Source: an uncultured Lachnospiraceae bacterium (lineage in GTDB: Bacteria > Bacillota > Clostridia > Lachnospirales > Lachnospiraceae). Taken from it: 64,000 nt of DNA. A program made the position numbers and the translations under genes. This document shows, piece by piece, positions 53,581 through 62,524 of this stretch. Positions within the stretch are counted from its first letter, which is position 1; each line of letters starts with the position of its first letter. The notes under the pieces were generated by a model, which worked only from the letters and a program-made list of their open reading frames with translations, made no database searches and had not been told where the DNA came from. Location: contig CANQUG010000001.1 of the NCBI GenBank assembly GCA_947626985.1, positions 62,001 to 126,000 on the forward strand. Reading direction: 5' to 3'.

Positions 53581-53645
53581 TGGGAACAGATGTGTACGGC
53601 GGAAGAAAATTTTGTCTGCCTGTTTTATGGAGGGTTTGAAACATT

Positions 53646-54476
53646 ATGAAGAAATGGAAAAAGGTTCTTGTCTTTCTGATTTGCCTGCTGTTCGTACAGG
53701 CCCCTGCTGTTCATCTGACTGCGCCGGTTCAGGCGGCAGCCAGGACGAAGACCGGCCTTGTGAAGGAAAACGGAAAATATTATTTTTACAACAGCAATGG
53801 CGCTAAGGTTAAAAGCAAATGGAAATCCGTAAAAGCTGCCAATGGGAAAACCTACCGTTATTATTTCAGCAGCGACGGTTCTGCTCTTACGGGAACCAGG
53901 ACCGCTCCTCTGCTGAAGAAGATCGGCGGCAAATATTATGCCTTTAATTCTCAGGGCAGAGCCATCACCAATGCATGGAAGAGTATTAAGGATAAAAACG
54001 GAAAGGCAAGCCGTTACTATTTTGATGAGAATGGGGCCGCATATATGGGATCTACAGTGAGTGGTGCTGTTATTCCAAATGTGGTAAAGATTGGGGCTAA
54101 GCAATATGCCTTCGGCGCAGATGCAAAGATGGTCACCGGTGTGTGGGTGATTCCAGAGAAGGATCCAGATAAACCGGATGGTTATGATCTGTCTAAAGCT
54201 CAGTTTTACGCTTTTAATTTCAGTAATGGTGCCTATAATGCAAAGGTTAGCAGTTCCCTAAATGCGGTCGCAGTGACTGGGGCACATGCCAGTATTCTGC
54301 AAGCCCGTCTTTCGCCATATGCTGGGAAGCCGAAAAAGGAAACGCAAGGGGAAAGCTGCTTTGGCGATGGAACAGATGTGCTCTGGACCTATTCCAATTT
54401 CCAGGTCAGCGTATTCCACCCGAGAAACGGTCAGGCTGAGCAGGTTCAGGGAGTTTCTCCCAAATATAATTATTAA
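53646..54476 (+). CDS. Secreted wall-binding repeat protein with unknown C-terminal domain
   Basis: A 276-residue exported protein. A signal peptide (KKWKKVLVFLICLLFVQAPAVHL, cleavage near VQA-AA) leads to four or five wall-binding repeats (KENGKYYFYNSNGAKVKSKW to IGAKQYAFGADAKMVTGVW). Unlike its neighbours it has no transglutaminase-like domain. The last 95 residues (from YDLSKAQFYAFNFSNG) form a beta-rich region that I cannot assign. This 3' part is a little richer in A and T and uses less favoured codons than the 5' half, which hints at a module acquired separately. GGAGGG precedes the ATG. Confidence 0.75.
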   Translation: MKKWKKVLVFLICLLFVQAPAVHLTAPVQAAARTKTGLVKENGKYYFYNSNGAKVKSKWKSVKAANGKTYRYYFSSDGSALTGTRTAPLLKKIGGKYYAFNSQGRAITNAWKSIKDKNGKASRYYFDENGAAYMGSTVSGAVIPNVVKIGAKQYAFGADAKMVTGVWVIPEKDPDKPDGYDLSKAQFYAFNFSNGAYNAKVSSSLNAVAVTGAHASILQARLSPYAGKPKKETQGESCFGDGTDVLWTYSNFQVSVFHPRNGQAEQVQGVSPKYNY

Positions 54477-54634
54477 AATAGTATGAGCCGTCCGGCGGCG
54501 CTCTGACTGTGCCGTCCGGAGGGCGTCTGTGCAGCCAGAATATTTGGTTTCTGCCGGATGTTCTGGCTGTTTTTGCAGCCATACATCATATCATTAGTGT
54601 GCGACAGATTGTTTTGTGTATCGGAGGAAAAAAT

Positions 54635-55924
54635 ATGAGTCAGAAAAAAGGTTTGCGAAAGGTTTTGCTCGCGGCAGCCGCAGGACTGCTGTGTATGGCT
54701 GCAGGAACATTTTATTCTGTTTGTGCAGAAGCAGGTGTTCTTCCGGAAAATTCTTCCGGGAGATATGCGCTGTATGGAGAGGCGGCGGAAGATCCCGGCA
54801 CATCTTCTCCCGGCGAAGAAGTAAAAAACGGCCTGCAGGAGGAGGACGGGAAGCTTTATTTTTATGAGAACGGCAGACGGGTGAGGAGACGGTGGATCAC
54901 TGCGGGCAGGTATACCTATTATTTCGGAAGCAGCGGGGCTGCCTGCACGGGGAATGTAAGAATTGCCGGAACGGTTTATGTGTTCCGCCTGAACGGGAGG
55001 CTGGTACAGCCTGCCAAACCTGCTTTTGTCACGGTGAACGGCATGAAGTTCTATGTGAATCCTCAGGGAGAGGCCAGCACGGGAAGCGTGAAGATCGGTT
55101 CGAAGGTCTATGTATTCCGGGCCAACGGCAGGCTGCTGAAGCCTGCGAAGACCTCCCTCGTGACAGTTGCCGGCAAGCGTTATTATGTCAATACAAAGGG
55201 GCAGGCATACACCGGGAATGTAAAAATCGGAGAAAAGATTTATGTGTTTGATACCGACGGGAGTCTGATTCGGCCTGAAAAGACAGGTTTTGTCACCACA
55301 GGGGGCAAGCGGTATTATGTGAACACCGGCGGTCAGGCGTATACAGGATGGCTGGTGCTGGACGGAAAGCTCTATTACGCGAACGTGGCAGGTGTGATCT
55401 GGACGAACAAAAGCTATGAGGGGATCATTTTCGATGAGAACGGAGCGGCACAGGATAATGCCTCCGCTCGGGTAAAAATGAAGGCTATGGAGGTTCTGGG
55501 GAGGATTACCGACAGCAGCATGACAGACGCGGAAAAACTGCGGGCATCCTGGAATTATCTGGTAAACAGCGGGTCCTTCGGCTACTGGGCCAAGTACCCG
55601 AATCTGAACCGGAAGGGCTGGCAGAAGGAGACCGCCCTGGATATGCTGAACACCCGGAGAGGAAACTGCTACAGTTTCGCCTGCGCTTTTGCCGCCCTGG
55701 CAGCGGAGATCGGTTACCGGCCGAAAGTGATCTGCGGCAGAGTGCCCGGAACACGGGACGGATCCTCAGACGGACTGACGCGTCACAGCTGGGTGAGTAT
55801 CAACGGATTGTATTACGACCCGGAGGCGGAGTTTGCCGGATGGTACACCGGTGTGTACGGAGCGGGCGCATATTATCTTGCAGGGAGTATTCAGCGTGTG
55901 GTGGATTTCCGGACAAGCGTATAA
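54635..55924 (+). CDS. Secreted wall-binding/transglutaminase-like protein (long form)
   Basis: A 429-residue exported protein. It has a signal peptide (LRKVLLAAAAGLLCMAAGTFYSVCA), a linker, and a regular run of about six wall-binding repeats (residues 70-270) built on the alternation of V-Y-V-F-R-x-N-G-R-L and R-Y-Y-V-N-T-x-G-Q-A-Y-T-G. The transglutaminase-like domain (about 290-410) follows, with Cys345 in RGNCYSFA, His384 in TRHSWVSI and Asp395 in YYDPEAEF. I chose the ATG at 54635 because CGGAGGA precedes it. It ends in a strong bidirectional terminator and so closes the surface island. Its repeats differ in sequence from those of copies A and B, so it is not a recent duplicate. Confidence 0.82.
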   Translation: MSQKKGLRKVLLAAAAGLLCMAAGTFYSVCAEAGVLPENSSGRYALYGEAAEDPGTSSPGEEVKNGLQEEDGKLYFYENGRRVRRRWITAGRYTYYFGSSGAACTGNVRIAGTVYVFRLNGRLVQPAKPAFVTVNGMKFYVNPQGEASTGSVKIGSKVYVFRANGRLLKPAKTSLVTVAGKRYYVNTKGQAYTGNVKIGEKIYVFDTDGSLIRPEKTGFVTTGGKRYYVNTGGQAYTGWLVLDGKLYYANVAGVIWTNKSYEGIIFDENGAAQDNASARVKMKAMEVLGRITDSSMTDAEKLRASWNYLVNSGSFGYWAKYPNLNRKGWQKETALDMLNTRRGNCYSFACAFAALAAEIGYRPKVICGRVPGTRDGSSDGLTRHSWVSINGLYYDPEAEFAGWYTGVYGAGAYYLAGSIQRVVDFRTSV

Positions 55925-55932
55925 GTTATTTT

Positions 55933-55981
55933 CAGAAAATGCTCCGTCCCCGGTGTTATTCCGGGGACGGAGCATTTTCTG
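55933..55981. terminator. Strong bidirectional terminator with 21-bp perfect stem
   Basis: Arms at 55933-55953 and 55961-55981 are exact complements around a seven-base loop. The outer parts of the arms are A- or T-rich and supply U runs for both directions. The stop codon of the convergent DUF4317 gene lies inside the loop, so the last residues of that protein are encoded by one arm. Confidence 0.9.
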
Positions 55982-57095
55982 TTATTCGTATTCCGTTTAT
56001 CTCCACATTATCCTCCATGGGAATCACCAGACAGCGGCGGCCGTCGATAGTGCGGGTTTCCACCAGTTCCGCACGCTCGGGATTCACATGAATCACCACA
56101 TCCGGAGTCTTGATTTCCATACGCCGGGTGTTGGTGATATTGGCGGCGACCAGGGAGGACTGCTCTCCGGTGGCCAGTTCATACTGCCGGTCGAAGGACT
56201 CCAGCTTTTCATCCTGAACGCCGCTCTCCTCAAACAGCCGTTTGACCTCGGATTTTGTCAGGATCACAGGATCCGGGGAGTCCTTTTGGGATTCCACCCA
56301 TTCGTTCAGCTTTTCGTGTATGCTGATAACGGTATCGTAGGCGCAGTCCTCCCCGAGAGTTTCCTCCACCAGGGAGTTAAAGGAATCCTTCTGGCTTCCC
56401 GCAGTTAGGGGCGCCGTGCAGCCCAGAAATTCATCCACGAAGGAGGCGTGGAGCTGCTCCGGATTTTTCGTGTAGTAGAGGAGGCTGTGAATGTCTGCGC
56501 TCCGGTCGTTGAACACGGGAAAGAGGAATCCCAGGTCCGGCATCTCCACGATCCAGTCCCGGATGCGGTCCTCGATGGTGTTGGATTCCGCGTTGTAGCA
56601 GAGGCCCGCTTTGGACAGGTTTACGGGGCAGATACTGCACAGGATATGTTCATAAACTTCATCTGAGGCGTCGAACATTTCCAGGTTGTCCGAGGATTTT
56701 CCGGGAATGTCGTAGACGGTGTGGATCAGAATAATGTAATAATTCTCTCCGTAATCATAATGCTGGATGATTCGGTCATAGAATTCCTCCAGGAGATCGT
56801 CGTCCTTCAGCTTGCTGTTCCGCAGCCGGAGGAGAAAGGCCTGGGTTCCGTCCTCCGTCTCCTGATCCAGAGGAAATTCCATATTCAGGAGATTTTTGCC
56901 CAGGGTACCGGAAAGGGTTTTGCGGAAAATGTCGAAGTATTTGTGCATCTCCTCCTCGGAGAGGGAAAGAAAGGCCTCTTTGATCAGGGCCTTTTTGTTT
57001 TTTTCACCGTCCACGTAACAGCCGCAGAGGCGGGTAATGGCGCAGTTGGATGGAGTAAACTGCTTTTTGATTTCGGAAATTTCTTTTTTATTCAT
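55956..57095 (-). CDS. DUF4317 family protein
   Basis: A 379-residue cytoplasmic protein of a family that is widespread in Clostridia and has no known function. The opening MNKKEISEIKKQFTPSNCAITRLCGCYVDGEKNK and the segment YDYGENYYIILIHTVYDIPGK are diagnostic. CPVNLSKAGLCYN and GFLFPVFNDRSADIHSLLYYTKN are further conserved blocks. The C-terminal 90 residues vary more, and the final nine are encoded within the shared terminator stem. The gene starts about 90 bases after the end of the phosphoribosyltransferase-like gene, beyond a hairpin, so it is probably transcribed at least in part by read-through. Confidence 0.9.
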   Translation of the reverse strand: MNKKEISEIKKQFTPSNCAITRLCGCYVDGEKNKKALIKEAFLSLSEEEMHKYFDIFRKTLSGTLGKNLLNMEFPLDQETEDGTQAFLLRLRNSKLKDDDLLEEFYDRIIQHYDYGENYYIILIHTVYDIPGKSSDNLEMFDASDEVYEHILCSICPVNLSKAGLCYNAESNTIEDRIRDWIVEMPDLGFLFPVFNDRSADIHSLLYYTKNPEQLHASFVDEFLGCTAPLTAGSQKDSFNSLVEETLGEDCAYDTVISIHEKLNEWVESQKDSPDPVILTKSEVKRLFEESGVQDEKLESFDRQYELATGEQSSLVAANITNTRRMEIKTPDVVIHVNPERAELVETRTIDGRRCLVIPMEDNVEINGIRITENAPSPE

Positions 57096-57110
57096 GTCTC
57101 ACCATAAAGG

Positions 57111-57149
57111 GGCTGCCGCATGATAAGGAGAACCTGATGTGCGGCAGCC
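57111..57149 (-). terminator. Hairpin between the phosphoribosyltransferase-like and DUF4317 genes
   Basis: GGCTGCCGCA (57111-57120) and TGCGGCAGCC (57140-57149) are exact complements. On the minus strand CCTTTATGG follows, so the U run is weak and partial read-through is likely. Confidence 0.6.
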
Positions 57150-57182
57150 TCTTTGCTTTCTGTTTTTTATGTTTCTCGGAGG

Positions 57183-57824
57183 TTATAGTTTCGAGTAGCC
57201 GTAGCCGTTTACCATGGCGTCCAGTTTCTGCTTCTGGCGGCAGAGAGGACATTCGTAGGCGCGGTAGGTACCGTAGTTGGGGATATCCTTCTGCTGGAAG
57301 ATGGAGTGAACAGGCAGCTGGGCTACACTGCTTACCGCGCTGAAAATGGCGGCGATGCCGCGGATGACTCCGCCGTAGTAGAGCACGCTGTGAACGGCGC
57401 GGTTCAGGGTTTCGCCGGTGGTGACGGATCCGTTCAGGATCAGGATGTTTTTATTCCGGATCATGCCCTGGACGTTATCGCGGAATATGATCTGTCCTGC
57501 GTTGTTATACTCCGGAGAAGTTACATAAATGGACTGATGAGCGTTCATGGAGAGGACTCCTACCTTGGTCAGCTCATCCGCCAGATAAGCGCCCACCACT
57601 TCCAGTCCGTCCATACATACGATGGTGTCAATAGGAACGGACGCTTCATAATTTGCGGAGAGCGCTTCGGCAACGCGTTTCGCCTCGGAGCAGCGGGCCT
57701 TCATGGTAACGATATCCAGGTAATGGGTGATGTGAGACTGGGGAGTGGCGAAATGTCCGGGAAAAACCTTCAGCTGGATTCTGCTGTCATTGCGGGCAGA
57801 AATTTTGAACATCTTTGTTTCCAT
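57183..57824 (-). CDS. Phosphoribosyltransferase-like protein, PyrE-related
   Basis: A 213-residue cytoplasmic protein of the type I phosphoribosyltransferase fold. The segments TIVCMDGLEVVGAYLADEL and ILILNGSVTTGETLNRAV sit where the orotate phosphoribosyltransferase family has its second strand and the PRPP loop. The usual two acidic residues of the PRPP motif (V-V-D-D-V-x-T-T-G) are replaced by N-G, so PRPP binding may be altered. The C-terminus has CPLCRQKQKL, a Cys pair that could bind zinc. Relatives are annotated as orotate phosphoribosyltransferase, but no pyrimidine gene is nearby. AAGGAGG precedes the ATG. The promoter at 57860 reads into it. Confidence 0.72.
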   Translation of the reverse strand: METKMFKISARNDSRIQLKVFPGHFATPQSHITHYLDIVTMKARCSEAKRVAEALSANYEASVPIDTIVCMDGLEVVGAYLADELTKVGVLSMNAHQSIYVTSPEYNNAGQIIFRDNVQGMIRNKNILILNGSVTTGETLNRAVHSVLYYGGVIRGIAAIFSAVSSVAQLPVHSIFQQKDIPNYGTYRAYECPLCRQKQKLDAMVNGYGYSKL

Positions 57825-57859
57825 AAAACAACCTCCTTGTTGTGGATTTCGATAGGTTT

Positions 57860-57888
57860 ATTATATAACAGAAGTACTAAATTTACAA
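57860..57888 (-). promoter_or_regulatory. Promoter of the phosphoribosyltransferase-like gene
   Basis: On the minus strand TTGTAA (57883-57888) and TATAAT (57860-57865) have a 17-base spacer. The transcript would start about 30 bases before the start codon. Confidence 0.7.
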
Positions 57889-58024
57889 CAAATATTGGCC
57901 GATTATTGTGAATTGTGCTGAATTTAGAACAAAGAGATCCGGGGAGAAGGAGCGGATGAGGAAAGGCCGGGCGTCCGGTCATTGATCCGGCGGATGGACG
58001 GCACTGCGGAAGTGTCCGGCATAT

Positions 58025-58056
58025 AAAAAAGGGACCTCTGCAAAAGCAAAGGTCCC
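58025..58056 (-). terminator. Terminator of hsp20
   Basis: GGGACCT (58031-58037) and AGGTCCC (58050-58056) are exact complements. On the minus strand a run of six T follows (58025-58030). Confidence 0.85.
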
Positions 58057-58095
58057 GGAAAAGGGGAAAGCGGCAGCTGCCGCTGCTGTGGGGCG

Positions 58096-58545
58096 TCAGC
58101 CTTCGATGGCGATCAGTCCTTTATTTTCAATAGCGCGCTGTTCCTGCTTCGGAACGGAAAGCTTCAGGATCCCATCCTCGTACTTCGCATGGATGTCTTC
58201 CTCACGCATGGTGTCGCCCACGTAGAAGCTTCTGCTTGTGCTGCCTGTATAGCGCTCTCTGCGGATGAAATTCCCTTTTTCGTCCTTCTCGTCCCTGTTT
58301 TCGTTTCTGGTGGCCGAGATGGTGAGGCAGCCATTCTCCAGCCGGGCGGTGATGTCTTCCTTCTTATAGCCGGGAAGATCGATATCCAGCTCGTAGCTGC
58401 CGTCATTTTCTCTGATATCCGTTTTCATCACGGACTGTGCGGATTTACTGTAAAATGGGCTTCTTCCGGTCCAGAAGTCATCGCTGAACGGAAAATCCAT
58501 CCAGTTATCAAATAAATTTTCTCCAAAAATACTGGGCATTAACAT
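58096..58545 (-). CDS. Hsp20/alpha-crystallin small heat-shock protein
   Basis: A 149-residue chaperone that holds unfolding proteins. The alpha-crystallin domain covers about 38-140, with SYELDIDLPGYKKEDITARLENGCLTISA and the closing strand YEDGILKLSVPK. The N-terminal part MLMPSIFGENLFDNWMDFPFSDDF is the usual flexible arm. A short C-terminal tail (EQRAIENKGLIAIEG) contains the I-x-I motif needed for oligomers. AAGGAG lies nine bases before the ATG. The gene is a single unit with its own promoter at 58702, overlapped by a CIRCE-like repeat, and its own terminator at 58025. Confidence 0.94.
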   Translation of the reverse strand: MLMPSIFGENLFDNWMDFPFSDDFWTGRSPFYSKSAQSVMKTDIRENDGSYELDIDLPGYKKEDITARLENGCLTISATRNENRDEKDEKGNFIRRERYTGSTSRSFYVGDTMREEDIHAKYEDGILKLSVPKQEQRAIENKGLIAIEG

Positions 58546-58701
58546 AAGTCATATCTCCTTTCCATTTATGAAAAAACTTCCAGCCGCACGGCTGTCAGAA
58601 ACCGCGGCGCTGTAAAACCTTTATGAGCTTCTGTAATTACAGTTTCCGAAACGGGGGAAGTTTATTCTTCATTTATTTTCTATTTCCCTCGTTCTAGATG
58701 T

Positions 58702-58730
58702 ACTATAACACATGTTATCAGCACTGTCAA
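58702..58730 (-). promoter_or_regulatory. Promoter of hsp20
   Basis: On the minus strand TTGACA (58725-58730) and TATAGT (58702-58707) are separated by 17 bases. The leader is about 150 nt long. The -35 lies inside the CIRCE-like repeat. Confidence 0.8.
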
Positions 58731-58744
58731 CAGCTGAGTGCCAA
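58718..58744. promoter_or_regulatory. CIRCE-like operator (HrcA site)
   Basis: The 27 bases follow the CIRCE plan of 9-9-9: TCAGCACTG, a nine-base spacer, GAGTGCCAA. They match the consensus TTAGCACTC-N9-GAGTGCTAA at 15 of 18 arm positions. The element covers the hsp20 -35 box, the right place for HrcA repression. It is also about 35 bases upstream of the -35 of the divergent SH3 gene. Confidence 0.65.
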
Positions 58745-58778
58745 TTCTTTTGTGAACAATTTGTGAATGATAGGCAGC

Positions 58779-58807
58779 TTGACAAAAGATAAGACAAATA
58801 GTATGAT
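58779..58807 (+). promoter_or_regulatory. Promoter of the five-SH3 protein gene
   Basis: TTGACA (58779-58784) and TATGAT (58802-58807) have a 17-base spacer. The leader to the ATG at 58875 is about 60 nt. Confidence 0.8.
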
Positions 58808-58874
58808 TTTTTTGCAAAAGAAGGACAAAGAACGAAAAAGGCTGTATTTTTTGAAAGAAAGGGGAGTGAGAATC

Positions 58875-60017
58875 ATGAAAAAGGAGAAACTGATCAGCAG
58901 GCGGCGATGGCCCGGTATTTTCTGTCTTCTTTTCCTGCTCTCTCTGCCGGCGACGGCGAAGATCTGCAGAGCGGGAAGCATGTACGATGTGAAGGTGGAC
59001 ACCAGTTATCTGGCTCTGCGCTCTTCCATGGCCTATGACAGCGCCAATGAAATCGGAAAGCTGTACACCGGCGATTCCGTCTGGGTGGAAAATATGGACG
59101 ACTCCACTTACTGGTACGTCTATTCTCCCAAACATGACCTGTACGGCTACGTGAATAAGGATTACCTGGAAGCCCATGCTCTCTATAATTCCTGGAGAGT
59201 AAACGTTTCCACCGGTTATCTGGCTCTTCGCAGCGGGAAGGCCTACAGCGAGAGCAACGAGATCGGGGAGCTTTACAGCGGAGATACGGTGCAGGTGGAA
59301 AATATGGACGATTCCGACTACTGGTATGTGTATTCTCCGAAATACGAGACCTCCGGTTATGTGAATAAGGAATATCTGGTAGCCCAGACGGTATCGGAGA
59401 CCTGGAGCGTAAGCGTTTCGAAGGGTTACCTGGCTCTTCGCAGCGGGAAGGCATACAGCGGCAAAAATGAGATCGGAGAACTGTATAACGGCGACACTGT
59501 ACAGGTGGAGAATAAGGATGATTCCGACTACTGGTATGTCTATTCTCCGAAATATGATAAATATGGATATGTGGACAAGGATTACCTGACGCCTCAGACC
59601 ACTTATGAAACCTGGAAGGTGAGCGTGGCCAAAGGCTACCTGGCTCTCCGTTCCGAAAAAGCCTACAGCTCCGCGAATGAGATCGGAGAGCTGTACAGCG
59701 GGGATCTGGTACAGGTAAAGAATAAGGACGATTCCACCTACTGGTACGTATACGCTCCCAAATGTGATGCGTACGGGTATGTAAACAGTGATTATCTGGT
59801 GCCGGAGAATTCCTCCGAAACCTGGCGGGTGAGCGTCTCCAGAGGGTATCTGGCCCTTCGCACCGAAAAGGCCTACAGCTCCCGCAATGAGATCGGAGAG
59901 CTGTACAACGGCGACACGGTGCAGGTGGAAAGCAAAGACGATTCCGACTACTGGTATGTGTATTCTCCAAAATACGACGCTTACGGCTATGTAAATAAAG
60001 ATTATCTTGTCCGCTGA
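58875..60017 (+). CDS. Secreted protein of five tandem bacterial SH3 domains
   Basis: A 380-residue exported protein. The ATG at 58875 is preceded by AAAGGGGAG and begins a signal peptide (RRWPGIFCLLFLLSLPATAKICRA). The rest consists of five repeats of about 68-70 residues. Each has the pattern V-S-x-G-Y-L-A-L-R-S-x-K-A-Y-S, N-E-I-G-E-L-Y, G-D-x-V-Q-V-E-N, D-D-S-x-Y-W-Y-V-Y-S-P-K and G-Y-V-N-K-D-Y-L. No enzymatic domain or anchor is present, so it is probably a wall-bound or matrix protein. The repeats are alike at DNA level too, which suggests expansion by duplication. It is followed by the debranching enzyme gene after about 110 bases. Confidence 0.87.
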   Translation: MKKEKLISRRRWPGIFCLLFLLSLPATAKICRAGSMYDVKVDTSYLALRSSMAYDSANEIGKLYTGDSVWVENMDDSTYWYVYSPKHDLYGYVNKDYLEAHALYNSWRVNVSTGYLALRSGKAYSESNEIGELYSGDTVQVENMDDSDYWYVYSPKYETSGYVNKEYLVAQTVSETWSVSVSKGYLALRSGKAYSGKNEIGELYNGDTVQVENKDDSDYWYVYSPKYDKYGYVDKDYLTPQTTYETWKVSVAKGYLALRSEKAYSSANEIGELYSGDLVQVKNKDDSTYWYVYAPKCDAYGYVNSDYLVPENSSETWRVSVSRGYLALRTEKAYSSRNEIGELYNGDTVQVESKDDSDYWYVYSPKYDAYGYVNKDYLVR

Positions 60018-60130
60018 TGCCAAAGCCGAAAAGCAGGGGGCTGCCGGTAAATGCTGACGGCGCCGTCCTTTTTACAGGGCAGAATGCACAGCCGGCAAAA
60101 AACGACAACATTATGAAGGAGCAGACTATC

Positions 60131-62264
<2,134 letters not shown>

Positions 62265-62266
<2 letters not shown>

Positions 62267-62369
62267 TACAGTGCTGCATTACTTTGATATTTAGGTACAC
62301 TCCATGTGGTTCGGGCGCACATCCGGAGTACAGTACTGCATTACTTCGATATTTATGCAGCGCTGTACC
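62265..62369. repeat. 29-bp direct repeats 62 bp apart, the second forming a hairpin
   Basis: The sequence beginning AGTACAGTGCTGCATTAC at 62265-62293 returns at 62327-62355 with two changes. After the second copy, ATGCAGCGCTGTAC (62355-62368) is the reverse complement of its first half with two mismatches, so 62328-62368 can fold. The first copy starts inside the glgX stop codon. Confidence 0.8.
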
Positions 62370-62406
62370 GGGAACTGTCGTGTGATTTTTTCACTTGCCA
62401 TATATT

Positions 62407-62464
62407 TTTTCCCACTCATGAAAGAAAACGCCGTCTGCGGCCAGAATGTTCATGGGTGGGAAAA
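62407..62464. other. Long hairpin with nested stem before the aldo/keto reductase gene
   Basis: TTTTCCCACTCATGAA (62407-62422) pairs with TTCATGGGTGGGAAAA (62449-62464) over 16 bases with one wobble. The loop contains a second small stem GCCG-TCTG-CGGC. The structure ends four bases before the -35 of the next gene. It may end the glgX transcript or act as a DNA or RNA control element. Confidence 0.65.
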
Positions 62465-62468
62465 TTTG

Positions 62469-62497
62469 TTTGCTTATGGAAAAAATGCGTGTATAAT
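62469..62497 (+). promoter_or_regulatory. Promoter of the aldo/keto reductase gene
   Basis: TATAAT (62492-62497) is consensus. The -35 TTTGCT (62469-62474), 17 bases upstream, is weak. Confidence 0.6.
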
Positions 62498-62524
62498 AAA
62501 AAGAAAAGCGAAAGGAGTCAGAGG

